A stretch of DNA of 64,000 nt from Caenibius sp. WL (GTDB taxonomy: Bacteria; Pseudomonadota; Alphaproteobacteria; Sphingomonadales; Sphingomonadaceae), in contig NZ_CP081844.1 of the NCBI RefSeq assembly GCF_019803445.1, forward strand, positions 818,501-882,500. The letters are read 5' to 3'. Position 1 is the first letter of the stretch. Each line of letters starts with the position of its first letter. This document shows positions 8,949 through 19,500 of the stretch, piece by piece. The notes beneath the pieces are model-generated. The model saw nothing but the letters and a program-made list of their open reading frames with translations. It ran no database searches and was not told the DNA's origin. Made by a program: the position numbers and the translations under genes.

Positions 8949-10064
8949 ATGCCGTCGGCTCCCATTCTCTACATAGATGACGACGAAGGCATCCGCCGCC
9001 TCGTCTCGCGGGCCCTTGCGCGTAAAGGCTTGTCGATCTGCACGGCCGCTAGCGGCGCCGAAGGTATCGAGATGGCGCGGCAGCAAGATTTCGCGTTGAT
9101 CGCCGTTGATCATTATATGCCCGATCAAAATGGATTGGTGACGCTGGCCGCGCTTCGCTCGCTCCCTAATTGCCCTCCTGTCGTCTATGTGACGGGATCG
9201 GAGGAAAGCCGTATCGCCGTGGCCGCGCTGAAGGCTGGTGCGGACGATTATGTTGTCAAATCAGTGGGGGAAGATTTCTTTGACCTGTTAAGCAATACTT
9301 TTGAACAGGTCCTTGAACGTGCCGAGCTGCGCCGCGCCCGCCGCCACGCCGAACAGGAACTGCGGGCAAGCAACATCCGCCTCGAAGCGATGCTCAAGGA
9401 GGTCAATCACCGCGTTGCCAACAATCTTCAGATGGTAATGTCCTTCATTACTCTGCAGGGCAAATCCCTCACCGATTCCGGCGCTCAGGAAGCGTTGCAG
9501 AAGGCACAGCAGCGCATCGCGACAATCGCGCAGGTCAACCGCCGCCTTTACACGACGGGCGATGTCGAATTCGTTGTTATGGACGATTATCTCAACAGCC
9601 TAGCCGCCGATCTGAGCGAGAGTTGGTCCACCTCCGGGGCAGTGCGCATGGTGACGGTTTCGGCCAAAGCGATACGACTAAGCACTGACAAGGCCGTGGT
9701 GCTCGGGATGATTGCCAACGAATGGATCAGCAATGCCTGCAAATATGCTTATGGAGATGCGGGGTATGGCGAAGTTCGCGTAAGTCTCACTCTGCACGGA
9801 GGGGGGGTACTGGAACTCGCCGTCGAGGACGATGGCATCGGTTACCCGGACGATGGCTCAATCCATGGGACGGGACTGGGAACGCGGCTTGTGGAGGCGA
9901 TGGGACGGGCTCATCGTGCTGATATCTGCTATGGACCGGTCCCGGAAACGGGCAGGGGAACGCGCACATCGATCAAGCTGCAGCTAAGTGAGAAAGACCT
10001 TGCTCCCCCTGCGATCGCTGTGGGGGAGAATATGCCCTGGACGGATGAGGCAGGGGTTCGGTAA
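8949..10064 (+). CDS. Receiver-HisKA_2 (HRxxN) hybrid histidine kinase
   Basis: A 371-residue cytoplasmic protein: an N-terminal receiver (Asp54, Lys104), a coiled linker, a HisKA_2 dimerisation domain with EVNHRVANNLQ (His154; HRxxN signature) and a HATPase domain (NEWISNACKYAY, DDGIGYPDD, GTGLGTRLV). HRxxN kinases with a receiver are known in Sphingomonas to act on the PhyR anti-anti-sigma switch of the general stress response. That role is inferred here from family and from the EcfG-type promoters nearby; no PhyR, NepR or EcfG gene is in the window. The ATG at 8949 follows the receiver stop by 2 bases, so the three genes form one operon. Confidence 0.93.
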   Translation: MPSAPILYIDDDEGIRRLVSRALARKGLSICTAASGAEGIEMARQQDFALIAVDHYMPDQNGLVTLAALRSLPNCPPVVYVTGSEESRIAVAALKAGADDYVVKSVGEDFFDLLSNTFEQVLERAELRRARRHAEQELRASNIRLEAMLKEVNHRVANNLQMVMSFITLQGKSLTDSGAQEALQKAQQRIATIAQVNRRLYTTGDVEFVVMDDYLNSLAADLSESWSTSGAVRMVTVSAKAIRLSTDKAVVLGMIANEWISNACKYAYGDAGYGEVRVSLTLHGGGVLELAVEDDGIGYPDDGSIHGTGLGTRLVEAMGRAHRADICYGPVPETGRGTRTSIKLQLSEKDLAPPAIAVGENMPWTDEAGVR

Positions 10065-10070
10065 GACGAA

Positions 10071-10095
10071 CCCCACACAGATATTCTGTGCGGGG
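10071..10095. terminator. Hairpin between convergent kinase and csbD genes
   Basis: CCCC-A-CACAGA / TCTGTG-C-GGGG, an 11-bp stem with one mismatch and a TAT loop, 6 bases after the kinase stop codon. There is no clear T tract on either side, so termination is likely but not certain. Confidence 0.5.
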
Positions 10096-10115
10096 TCGCA
10101 TCTAAACGGGAATAT

Positions 10116-10313
10116 TCAATAGCTGTTTTCGAAGTCATCAACTTCTTTTTCGGCTTCTTCGCGGGCTTGGCCGTATTTTTCCTGAATTTTTCCAGTAAGG
10201 ATTTTCCGGATTCCGTTTATCTGGTCAATTTCATCATTGGTCAGTTCGCCCCATTTCTTTTGAATGTGACCCTTAACCTGCTCCCAATTGCCTTTTAATG
10301 TATCGCTATTCAT
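10116..10313 (-). CDS. CsbD family stress-response protein
   Basis: A 65-residue hydrophilic helical protein with the CsbD pattern: LKGNWEQVKGHIQKKWGELT, a DQINGIRKIL core and a KYGQAREEAEKEVDDF end. CsbD-like proteins are general-stress products in many bacteria, with no known biochemical activity. The ATG at 10313 has GGAGAAACGAG in front. A perfect EcfG-type promoter ends 28 bases upstream, making this gene the clearest general-stress member of region 1. Confidence 0.92.
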   Translation of the reverse strand: MNSDTLKGNWEQVKGHIQKKWGELTNDEIDQINGIRKILTGKIQEKYGQAREEAEKEVDDFENSY

Positions 10314-10341
10314 CTCGTTTCTCCGTTTGGGATAGTGAGAC

Positions 10342-10366
10342 AACGCTGCGCGATTACGAATGTTCC
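10342..10366 (-). promoter_or_regulatory. EcfG-type general-stress promoter of csbD
   Basis: Perfect GGAAC-N16-CGTT on the minus strand. The -35 lies at 10366-10362 and the -10 at 10345-10342, 28 bases before the csbD start codon. Confidence 0.85.
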
Positions 10367-10391
10367 GGACCTATTGCGATGTTCTGACGTT
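10367..10391 (+). promoter_or_regulatory. Near-consensus divergent EcfG promoter (GGACC-N16-CGTT)
   Basis: One mismatch in the -35 (GGACC), perfect -10 and spacer, 22 bases before the ABM-protein start. It abuts the csbD promoter back to back. Confidence 0.4.
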
Positions 10392-10413
10392 GGTTGGGAG
10401 AAAGGAAGGAGCG

Positions 10414-10731
10414 ATGTTCGTGGCGGCCTATTGGTGGAAAGTGCATCCCGGCAAAGAGGAGCAGTTTCGGGCGGCATGGCGGCGCGGAACGGAGTTAATC
10501 CGGCAAACTTACGGCTCACTCGGCTCGCGCCTCCATAGAGATGCTGATGGGCGTTTCATCGGTGTGGCCGAATGGCCCGATCAGGCGACGTGGCAAAAAG
10601 CTTTCGATGCCAAGATGGTGTATGACGATCCCGAAGCCCGCGCCGCTTTCGTCGATGCGGTGGCTGATGCGGCGGACGAACCTTTCCTGCTGATGGAAGT
10701 GACCGACGACCTGCTGAAGCGCGGGGATTGA
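10414..10731 (+). CDS. ABM-fold (antibiotic biosynthesis monooxygenase-like) protein
   Basis: A 105-residue protein with the dimeric ferredoxin-like ABM pattern: MFVAAYWWKVHPGKEEQFRAAW at the start, a central GSRLHRD strand, then GVAEWPDQATWQKAF and a FLLMEV final strand. Members range from quinol monooxygenases to heme-degrading enzymes; which activity applies is not evident. A strong ribosome-binding site (AAGGAAGGAG) decides the start. It is divergent from csbD with a shared 100-base promoter region. Confidence 0.8.
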   Translation: MFVAAYWWKVHPGKEEQFRAAWRRGTELIRQTYGSLGSRLHRDADGRFIGVAEWPDQATWQKAFDAKMVYDDPEARAAFVDAVADAADEPFLLMEVTDDLLKRGD

Positions 10732-11106
10732 TCGCAGATCCCAATAGTTCATGGCGGGTAGCAGACATGCCTCTACGCGGCCAAGCGGAAGGGCCGGAGC
10801 GACTGGTATGGACGAGACACCCTCCATCGGGCCGGTGGTGGCTCTCAACATTGGCTAGCTTGAATTCAATTTTTCCCTGGTCGTAAATTTATAACTCACC
10901 GGTGAAGCGAGCCGGGCAACGCTGACGCGCATTTATCTGGAGCAAGGTCTGGCCGTCTTTCTTGCACGGAGCCGCCCGGTTTTGGCGTCTATAATCCGAA
11001 TGAGGGATGCCAGACTCAATATCAGTCCATACCCTCGTCACCTGCTGAACACAGATGCCTCTCGGTAACTGAAAGCCATGATGGACATAAAGGGGGGAGG
11101 AGGGAG
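10732..11106. other. Intergenic, 375 bases, no gene seen
   Basis: No convincing frame, repeat or hairpin. The last 15 bases carry the strong ribosome-binding site (GGGGGGAGGAGGGAG) of the PQQ dehydrogenase gene; its promoter must lie here but no clear consensus was found. Confidence 0.5.
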
Positions 11107-13464
11107 ATGGTGCTCAAAAGATTTCTGCTATGGTCTCTGGGCGGTTTTCTGGCGATTGTCGGCATTCTGCTGGGAATTGGTGGCGCCTGGCTCGCGAGCC
11201 TTGGAGGATCGCTTTATTACCTCCCTGCCGGCCTCGCATGCCTGATTGCGGGCGTTCTGATCTGTAAAGGCAAATCGCTGGGCATCTGGATCTACTGTGC
11301 GGTTTTTGCAGCGACGCTTGTCTGGGCTCTGGTCGAAGTCGGCCCCAATTTCTGGCTCCTGCTTCCGCGTGTCGGTGGGCCCCTGGTTATCCTGTTGTAT
11401 ATGTTCACGCCATGGATACGGCAGCATACCGGCGTTCGGCGCACGGTTCCGCCTGCCACCGGTGATAGCCGCGCTCGACGGGGTAGACGCCCCGCATTTA
11501 TCGCCATCGCCGGTATTCTGGTGCTTCTGATCCTGGGCTTCTGGTTTTGGCACGGGGTTGAGCGTGTGCAGCCTGCTGGGGCTGGAGAAACCCAGGCCCC
11601 GACGATCTGGGCCGATTATGCGGGCAACAAGGCCGGCACGCGCTTTTCACCTGCATCCCAGATCACGCCTGCGAATGTGTCGAATCTGGATGTGGCCTGG
11701 ACTTACCGGACAGGGGATATTCCACGCGGTGCTGCGCCGCAGATGTTTCAGGCGACGCCGTTGCAGATCGGCGATACGCTTTATCTATGCACCCCGCATA
11801 ATATCGTGATCGCGCTCGATGCGGATAGCGGGAAGGAACGGTGGCGGCACGATCCCAAGGTCGATGCAACAGGCGTTTTCACCGTTGCCTGCCGGGGCGT
11901 GTCCTACCATCAATCCAGCGATCCGGCTGCGAAGGTTTGCGCCCGCCGCGTTCTGGTATCGACGATAGACGGCCGCATGATCGCGTTGAATGCGGACACC
12001 GGACAACCTTGCCAGGATTTTGGCCGCAATGGCGAGATTTCGTTGCGCACGGGTCTTGGCGCGGTCGAGGGCGGCATGCAGTTTGTCACCTCCCCCGCCA
12101 TCATTGTCGGCAATGCTGCAATTGTCGGCGGTTTCGTGCTCGACAATATCGGGGTCGATGAACCGTCGGGTGTCGTGCGGGCCTTCGATGTCGCCAGTGG
12201 CAAACAATTGTGGGGCTGGGACGCCGGCAGGGCGGACCCTACGCAAGGGTTGGCAGCGGACGAAACCTATGTGCGCGGTTCGCCGAATGCATGGAGCCTG
12301 TTCAGCGCCGACGAAAAGCTGGGCCTGGTCTATATCCCTACGGGCAATCCCTCGCCGGACCATTTCGGCGGGCTGCGGAGCCCGGAGAAGGAGCGCTATG
12401 GCAGTGCGGTGGTGGCACTGGATGTCGCGACCGGAAAAGTGCGGTGGTCGTTCCAGACCGTGCATCACGATCTCTGGGACTACGATGTGGCATCCCAGCC
12501 TGTGCTGGCCGATCTGCCAGTGGGCGGCATGCTCGTTCCGGCTCTGATACAAGCCACCAAACAAGGTGAGATTTTCCTGCTCGACCGGCGGAATGGCAAT
12601 CCTCTGGCACCGATTGAGGAGCGGCCGGTGCCGCGCGGGAACGTTCCGGGCGAACGCTATTCTCCCACCCAGCCGGTCTCTTCGGCATTTCCGAGCCTCG
12701 TACCGCCGATCATGCAGGAAGCGGACATGTGGGGGGCAACACCACTCGATCAATTATGGTGCCGGATCGCGTTCCGGAAGCTGAACTATCAGGGCCGGTT
12801 CACTCCGCCATCGCTGCGGGATAGCCTGATCTTCCCCGGCAACAACGGGATCATGAACTGGGGCAGCGTCGCGGTGGATCAGACGCGCGGCATCATGATC
12901 GTGCCGACATCGTACATGCCATTGAAATTGCGACTTATCCCGCGGGATCAGGCACCGGCTGCGAACGGCATCGTCCTTGAAGGGCGGGGTGCGATCTCTC
13001 CCATGCTGGGAACGCCCTATGCGGTATGGACCGAGCGGCCTTTCGTATCGCCGCTGGGCCTGCCTTGTAATGCCCCACCGTGGGGGCGGTTGACGGCGAT
13101 AGACCTGAAGACCCGTCAGATTCTCTGGCAGGGGCCGCTTGGGACGACCGCCGACCACGCTCCCTTGCGTATTCCGGTTCCGGGTGTCTTCAATCAGGGC
13201 GGCGCGATGGTGACGAAGGGCGGGCTCGCATTCATCGGCGCAACGCTTGACGATTATCTTCGGGCCTTTGACCTGAAGAGCGGGAAAGAAGTGTGGAAAG
13301 GGCGCCTGCCAGCGGGAGGGCAGGCCTTGCCGATGAGCTACGTTTCGCCGCGTACCGGCAGGCAATATGTCGTTATCGCAGCAGGTGGGCATGCATTCAT
13401 GAACACGACCATGGGCGATTACGTGGTTGCTTACAGCCTCAAGGAAAAGGGTAAAGGGCCGTAG
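11107..13464 (+). CDS. Membrane-bound PQQ-dependent dehydrogenase (glucose/quinate/shikimate family)
   Basis: A 785-residue quinoprotein. About five N-terminal helices (residues 1-105 and ~125-145) form the quinone-reducing membrane anchor, followed by a periplasmic eight-bladed PQQ propeller. Typical blocks include WADYAGNKAGTRFSP, LDVAWTYRTGD, TGVFTVACRGVSYHQ, VHHDLWDYDVASQP, GNNGIMNWGSVAVD and GQALPMSYVSPRTGRQY. The length and layout fit Gcd/QuiA enzymes that oxidise sugars or cyclitols at the outer face of the inner membrane. Substrate cannot be read from sequence, and no pqq biosynthesis gene is in the window. A TBDR gene follows 199 bases downstream on the same strand. Confidence 0.93.
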   Translation: MVLKRFLLWSLGGFLAIVGILLGIGGAWLASLGGSLYYLPAGLACLIAGVLICKGKSLGIWIYCAVFAATLVWALVEVGPNFWLLLPRVGGPLVILLYMFTPWIRQHTGVRRTVPPATGDSRARRGRRPAFIAIAGILVLLILGFWFWHGVERVQPAGAGETQAPTIWADYAGNKAGTRFSPASQITPANVSNLDVAWTYRTGDIPRGAAPQMFQATPLQIGDTLYLCTPHNIVIALDADSGKERWRHDPKVDATGVFTVACRGVSYHQSSDPAAKVCARRVLVSTIDGRMIALNADTGQPCQDFGRNGEISLRTGLGAVEGGMQFVTSPAIIVGNAAIVGGFVLDNIGVDEPSGVVRAFDVASGKQLWGWDAGRADPTQGLAADETYVRGSPNAWSLFSADEKLGLVYIPTGNPSPDHFGGLRSPEKERYGSAVVALDVATGKVRWSFQTVHHDLWDYDVASQPVLADLPVGGMLVPALIQATKQGEIFLLDRRNGNPLAPIEERPVPRGNVPGERYSPTQPVSSAFPSLVPPIMQEADMWGATPLDQLWCRIAFRKLNYQGRFTPPSLRDSLIFPGNNGIMNWGSVAVDQTRGIMIVPTSYMPLKLRLIPRDQAPAANGIVLEGRGAISPMLGTPYAVWTERPFVSPLGLPCNAPPWGRLTAIDLKTRQILWQGPLGTTADHAPLRIPVPGVFNQGGAMVTKGGLAFIGATLDDYLRAFDLKSGKEVWKGRLPAGGQALPMSYVSPRTGRQYVVIAAGGHAFMNTTMGDYVVAYSLKEKGKGP

Positions 13465-13663
13465 GGCGGACTAGCGACTAAACAAGTGTCGGACGCTGCA
13501 TCAGAAGCGTGGGCGGCAGCAGTTGCCAATGAATTCGTTCCCGTATCCGCATAGTCCAAATGGAGGATGTGAGAGCGCAAGCCGGCCGATAGTTTGGGCG
13601 CGCAAAAGCGTCTCGCGCAAATTTGCAACAGTGTGAGTCGCACAAACAAACAGGGAGAGGGAT

Positions 13664-16162
13664 ATGAGGAAAGTAGCGGTTTTCCTGGCGGCGACTGCCA
13701 TTGCGTCGCCCGGCTATGTGTATGCGCAGGACACGGCGGTTGAAGCGACATCGCAGGACCCGTCGCGGGGCCTGTCAGAAATCATCGTTACCGCACAACG
13801 CCGCGAGGAACGCTCACAAGATGTGCCGGTGGTTATCACGGCCCTTTCTCCCGACAGCCTGCGCGAACGCAACATAACCGACGTGCAGGGCCTGCAGAAT
13901 CAGGTTCCTTCGCTGGTCGTCCAGCCCAATGGTCAATCGTCGCGCGACGTCATGTCTCCGTCGATCCGGGGCCAGGGCGCCTCGTTCCAGGGCTCGCCCG
14001 GTGTCGTCATTTATATGAATGAAGTGCCGCTTCCGGCAGCTTTCACGCTCAGCCAGCAGGGCGGTCCGGGTAATTTTGTGGATCTGCAGAGCGTGCAAGT
14101 GCTTTCGGGTGCGCAAGGAACCTTGTTTGGCCGGAACACGACCGGCGGCGCGGTGCTGCTGACAGCGGCCCGGCCGACCGATCGCCTGGAGGGCTATCTT
14201 TCGGGCGGTTTCGGCAATTACAATATGACCGAGTTCGAAGGCGTGCTCAATGTCCCGCTGACTGACAACCTGCGCGTGCGCCTTGTCGGTTCCGCACGCG
14301 ATCGCGATGGTTTCACCAAGGATATCAACTGGAACAAGGATCGCGACAACCAGCATTGGCGGATGGGCCGCATCGGTATCGAGTTCGAGCCGGTCGAAGG
14401 CATCTCCAACTACACGATGGCCTATTACGGCTATTCGAAAACCAACGGCACTGGCATCGTGCCGATCAGCTTCAACTACCCCCGTCTGCTCGGTTTCACG
14501 ATGGCCGGCTTCGGTAATTACTGCGGCACCAAGGCGAATCCCGATCCGAACTGCACTGTCTTGAAGACCATGATTTCCGATCAGGAGAAGCGGGGCATCC
14601 GCAAAGTAGCCCACGGCCTGGATGATTTTGCCAAGCTCGAAACCTGGGGTGTGAGCAACACGACCGATGTCGATCTGACCGCAGGCCTCAAACTGCGTAA
14701 CATCATCAGCTTCGCATCGCTCAAGTCATTCTATGCTTCCGATCAGGATGGCTCGGTCGCCTATGTCAACGACACGGGCGTTACCTCGCTGAGCCGCATG
14801 GCGCCTAAGGATCACTACGAACTGTTCACCGAAGAGCTTCAGCTGCAGGGCGATACTCTTGACGGCAAGCTGACCTACACTCTCGGCGGTTTCTATTCGA
14901 AGCAGAAACCCGGCGGGCCGATGGAGGATTACTTCGCCACCTTGTGCGGGCTCATCAGCGAAGCTCAGGCTCTGCAATGCGCCGGGTTCCGGGGGGCGAA
15001 AGTCACCAACGAATCGAAAGCCCTGTTCGCCCAGGCCACTCTGGATTTTGGTGCGCTTTCCCCGGCGCTCGACCGCCTACGGTTGACCGGCGGATATCGT
15101 TACACGTGGGATAAGATCGACGGCAGCACAGTAAGCTATCGTCCGGCTCTTTATAGCGCCAATGTGACCTGTCTGTTCGACGGTGTCAGCGTCCCACGTG
15201 CGAATGCCGGTAATCTGACGGTCGATACCAATCGTGGGTGCCGCTATGAAGGCCACCTTAAGAGCAAGGCGCCCAACTGGACGATCGGCCTCGATTATCG
15301 CCCGATCGACAACCTGCTGATCTACGGCAAGGTTACGCGGGGGTACAAGGCAGGCGGTTTCAACGCCTTTGCCGTCAATTTCCAGTATGCGCAGTTTGGC
15401 CCGGAATTCGTGACCGATTGGGAAGCCGGTTTCAAATCCGACTTCAAGATCGGTGGTCGCCCGGTGCGTCTGAACGTCAATGGCTTCAACATGGATTACA
15501 GCAAGATCCAGCGGGGTCTGGCGGACTTCAATCCGACGACAAACCAGAGTGGCGCGGCCACGTTAAGCGAAGCGTCCGCGCGTATCCGCGGTGTCGAAGT
15601 GGAAGCGATGTTCAAGCCGTTCGATGCGCTCGAGATCGGCGGCAATTACAGCTACACCGATGCCAAGTACAAGTCGTTCACATACAATTCGGCTACTCCC
15701 GTCTGGGATTGTCACTCGACGGCGGCGAACGGATATCTGAAGACGGTCACTCCGGAGCTTTCCTGCATTCCGCTCCAATACATGTCGCCGCATATCTTCT
15801 CGGTCTATGGCCGCCTTGCGCTGCCGACCCCGGAAAGCTTCGGCGGCGTCAATCTGTTCGTCAGCTATGCATGGTCCGACGCGCGGCACCAATCCGGGCC
15901 CGCGCTGGAGAAATTTGTCGATGGCAGCGCGACCTGGGAGCCGGGCAGCGACCTGCCTGCCTATGGCCTCCTCTCGGCCTCGCTGGACTGGAAGGGCGCG
16001 CTTGGAAGCGGTCTGGATGTCAGCCTGTTCGGGACCAATCTGCTCAACAAGAAATACGCGCTCTCGAACAGCGGCGTGTACAACGCGATTGGCAACCAAG
16101 GTCAGATCTTCGGCGAACCGCGCATGTACGGCATCCGTCTGCGCTACAACTTCGGCAATTGA
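13664..16162 (+). CDS. TonB-dependent receptor
   Basis: An 832-residue outer-membrane receptor. A signal peptide (cleavage likely after VYA near residue 24) is followed by a TonB box-like LSEIIVTAQRREE, the plug (SIRGQGAS, VQVLSGAQGTLFGRNTTGG) and a long barrel with a C-terminal aromatic residue region (YGIRLRYNFGN). Such receptors are expanded in sphingomonads and import bulky organic substrates as well as siderophores. It lies between the PQQ dehydrogenase and the IorAB fusion, consistent with uptake of an aromatic or polyol substrate; this is inference from neighbours. GGGAGAGGGAT precedes the ATG. Confidence 0.95.
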   Translation: MRKVAVFLAATAIASPGYVYAQDTAVEATSQDPSRGLSEIIVTAQRREERSQDVPVVITALSPDSLRERNITDVQGLQNQVPSLVVQPNGQSSRDVMSPSIRGQGASFQGSPGVVIYMNEVPLPAAFTLSQQGGPGNFVDLQSVQVLSGAQGTLFGRNTTGGAVLLTAARPTDRLEGYLSGGFGNYNMTEFEGVLNVPLTDNLRVRLVGSARDRDGFTKDINWNKDRDNQHWRMGRIGIEFEPVEGISNYTMAYYGYSKTNGTGIVPISFNYPRLLGFTMAGFGNYCGTKANPDPNCTVLKTMISDQEKRGIRKVAHGLDDFAKLETWGVSNTTDVDLTAGLKLRNIISFASLKSFYASDQDGSVAYVNDTGVTSLSRMAPKDHYELFTEELQLQGDTLDGKLTYTLGGFYSKQKPGGPMEDYFATLCGLISEAQALQCAGFRGAKVTNESKALFAQATLDFGALSPALDRLRLTGGYRYTWDKIDGSTVSYRPALYSANVTCLFDGVSVPRANAGNLTVDTNRGCRYEGHLKSKAPNWTIGLDYRPIDNLLIYGKVTRGYKAGGFNAFAVNFQYAQFGPEFVTDWEAGFKSDFKIGGRPVRLNVNGFNMDYSKIQRGLADFNPTTNQSGAATLSEASARIRGVEVEAMFKPFDALEIGGNYSYTDAKYKSFTYNSATPVWDCHSTAANGYLKTVTPELSCIPLQYMSPHIFSVYGRLALPTPESFGGVNLFVSYAWSDARHQSGPALEKFVDGSATWEPGSDLPAYGLLSASLDWKGALGSGLDVSLFGTNLLNKKYALSNSGVYNAIGNQGQIFGEPRMYGIRLRYNFGN

Positions 16163-16178
16163 GGGCTAGTGTTGAAGT

Positions 16179-16211
16179 ATCGGGGGCTTCATGTGCGGTG
16201 AATCCCCCGAT
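16179..16211 (+). terminator. Probable terminator after TBDR
   Basis: ATCGGGGG / CCCCCGAT, an 8-bp perfect stem with a 17-base loop followed by TTTC, 16 bases after the stop codon. Confidence 0.55.
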
Positions 16212-16573
16212 TTCGACAAGCCGATGAAGTATTGACGGCGTGCGTTGTCGGGATGGGTATCCGGTCCCGGACGCCTGGATTAAGCGAGATATCCTTCCAT
16301 CAGCCTGGCTGCGATGGAGTGGTCTTTATGGCGCCCAAATTATCTCGATATAGTTACACCTTCTTCATTATAATAAAGAGTGATGGTTCGGTCTTTGGCA
16401 AATACAAATAAAATTGCAACAGCGCGAGTAGAACGCGAAACCGTCAATTTTCTTTTGCGCGCATATGTATTTGATTTGACAACCCGCTTTCATGGAATGA
16501 ACATTGCCATAGCGCGATAGCTGGCGCGATCCCCCTGATCGTAGCTTGCACGCCACAGGAGAGGATAGCGGGT
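16212..16573 (+). other. Intergenic leader of the IorAB fusion gene
   Basis: About 360 bases, AT-rich between 16340 and 16450, with no gene. A TTGACA hexamer at 16476-16481 could be a -35 element, but the -10 region is poor. A purine-rich ribosome-binding site (GGAGAGGA) precedes the start at 16574. Confidence 0.35.
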
Positions 16574-19500
16574 ATGGCCTCACCCAAGATGGCACCGGAC
16601 GCGAAATACACGCAGATCGGCGGCAAGATCTTCGTATCGGGCAATCAGGCACTGGTGCGATTACCGATCGATCAGGCGCGCCGCGACAGAGCCGCCGGGC
16701 TCAAGACAGCCGGCTTTGTCTCGGGCTATCGCGGGTCGCCTTTGGGCCATCTCGATCAGGATTTGACACGGGCAAGGCCGCTGCTTGAGCCGCTCGACAT
16801 CATATTCCAGCCCGGGGTGAACGAAGATCTCGCCGCGACCGCTGTCTGGGGGACGCAGCAAATCGGCTTCTTCGATCCCAAATTCGAAGGGGTCTTCGGC
16901 ATGTGGTACAGCAAGGGGCCCGGCATCGACCGCTCGGGTGATGCGCTTCGCCATGCCAATCTCTGGGGAACCGCGCCCAAAGGCGGCGTCATCATGGCCG
17001 TGGGCGATGATCCGATGAGCCGGTCAAGTTCGATCCAGCAGCAGAGCGAACACACGCTCGCCTCCATGTGTATTCCGGTCTTCAACGCCGCCAGCGTGCA
17101 GGATATTTACGATTTCGGCATGATCGGCTGGCAGCTTTCGCGCTACGCCGGGGTGTGGGTTGCCGTCAAAGGCGTGTCGGATATCTATGAAAGCTGGCTT
17201 GAGATCGATGTCGATCCGGCCCGTACCGCAATCGAACTGCCCCCTCCGCCCGCTGCCAGTGTGCACACGCGCTGGCCCGACAGGTCGGTGGATCAGGATG
17301 AACGGATGCTGCGCTATAGGCTTCCGGCCGTCCGCGAATTCGCGCGTCTGAACCGCCTGAACCGTGTCACGCACGCGTCTCCGAAGCGCCGGGTCGGCAT
17401 TGTATCGACAGGCAAGAGCTGGTCCGACACAATTGAGGCGTTTGCCGATCTGGGAGTCGATGACGCACAGCTCGCTGCGAATGGCATCGAAATCATGAAG
17501 ATCGCTCTCGTCTGGCCGCTGGAGGCGAGTTCGATCGAGGCATTCGCAGGAGGTCTCGACGAAATACTGGTTATCGAGGAGTGCCGCGCGTTCCTTGAAC
17601 CGCAAATCAAGGACATCGTCTTCAACATGCCGGAGGATCGGCGGCCGCTGATCCTGGGCAAGCGCAATCGCAGCGGTGAGGAATGGTTCGCCTCGCATGG
17701 CGAACTGACCCCGGCGACGATCGCCCGCGTGCTCCATCGCTGGCTGGAGCCCATTCATCGTACCGAGGCGATGTCCGGCTGGATCGGATATCTGGATCAG
17801 GTGGATACGGCACTTGCCGTGCCGCGCAGCAACGTCATCCGCACACCCTTTTTCTGTTCGGGGTGCCCGCACAACAGTTCGACCAAAGTGCCCGACGGTT
17901 CGCAGCAACTGGTCGGAATCGGCTGTCACTGGCTGGTCAATCTCATGGACCGGGAGGCGGTCACCTATCCGCACATGGGGGGGGAAGGGGCGAACTGGGC
18001 CGGGGCGTCGCATTTCCTCAACGACGATCATATTTTCGCCAATGTCGGCGATGGAACCTGGTTCCATTCGGGCTCCATGGCGATCCGGCAGGCGGTCGCG
18101 GCAAAGGTCAACATGACCTACAAGATTCTGTACAACGATGCGGTTGCGATGACCGGCGGGCAACCGATCGACGGGCCGATCAGCGTCGCTCAGATCACGC
18201 ATGAATTGCGCGGGGAAGCGGTGCAGAACATCGCCGTGGTCAGCGCTGCGCCCGAACAACATTCGGTCGGCGATTTTGCGCCCGGCGTGCGCCTCCATCA
18301 TCGCGATGCACTCGATCAGGTCCAGCGGGAGATGCGCGAACTGCCCGGTGTGTCGGTCATCATTTACGAACAGACCTGCGCGACCGAACTGCGCCGGCGG
18401 CGGGGCAAGAAGGAAGCTGTCGATCCGCAGCGCAGAGTCGTCATCAATGACCGGGTCTGCGAAGGTTGCGGCGATTGTTCCGTCCAGTCGAACTGCCTGT
18501 CGGTCCAGCCGCTTGAAACGGAATTTGGCCGCAAGCGCACAATCGACCAGTCCGCGTGCAACAAGGATTTCTCCTGCATCAAGGGGTTCTGCCCCAGCTT
18601 CGTGACCGTAGAAGGAGGGACGCTGGCCAAACCGCGCGGCGTCAGCATCTCTGCCGACCTGTTCGGCGATCTTCCCATGCCTGAAGTACGCGAGACCGAT
18701 GACGTCTTCGGTCTCATGGTCGCTGGCATCGGAGGCACCGGCGTTGTGACTATTTCCAACCTTGTCGCGGCTGCTGCCCAAGCGGAAGGGAAGGCGGTCC
18801 AAGCGCTCGATCTGACCGGTCTCGCCCAGAAGTTCGGGGCCGTTTATTGCCATCTGAAAGTGGTCAACGATCCTTCCCTGCTGAAAGCGACCCGGCTTTC
18901 CGTGGGCCAGTGCGACGTGCTGATCGGTGCCGATATCGTCACTTCCGCGTCAGACGATGCGCTGTCCCGGCTGCATATGGGCAAAAGCGTTGCAGTGGTG
19001 AACGATCATCAGACGGTTACCGGCGCTTTCACCCGCGATCCGGAATTCACTGTCCCCATTTCCGCGCAACGGGCCGCTATTGAGCGCTTCTGCGGACAGG
19101 ATCGGGCTACGTTTGTGGATGCCACGCGGTTGGCCGAACGGCTGACCGGCAATACGATCGGGGCCAACATCATGCTGCTGGGATTTGCTTGCCAGAAAGG
19201 CTGGCTGCCGGTGCACGCGCAATCGATTGAAGCCGCGATCGAGGCCAACGGGGTTGCGGTCAGCGCCAATCTCGATGTGTTTCGCGTTGGCCGCTTGCTT
19301 GCCCACGATCCGGCGGCGGTTGAACGTCTGGCCGCAGGTGGGGCAGTCACGCGGGACAGCCTGCTCCTGTCCGAGAGCGTCGATGACCTCATCGACCGCC
19401 GCAAGCGCGATCTGGTGGCTTACCAGAACGAAGCCTATGCGCAGCGATTTGCCGAACTGCTGGGCTCTTTCGCAAGCCGCGCCGAAGCCGTTCGTCCGGG

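Noticed and set aside
17024-18853. 609-residue open frame antisense to the IorAB fusion
   Set aside because: It is a high-GC antisense shadow of a gene with clear domains; no family motif, no ribosome-binding site.
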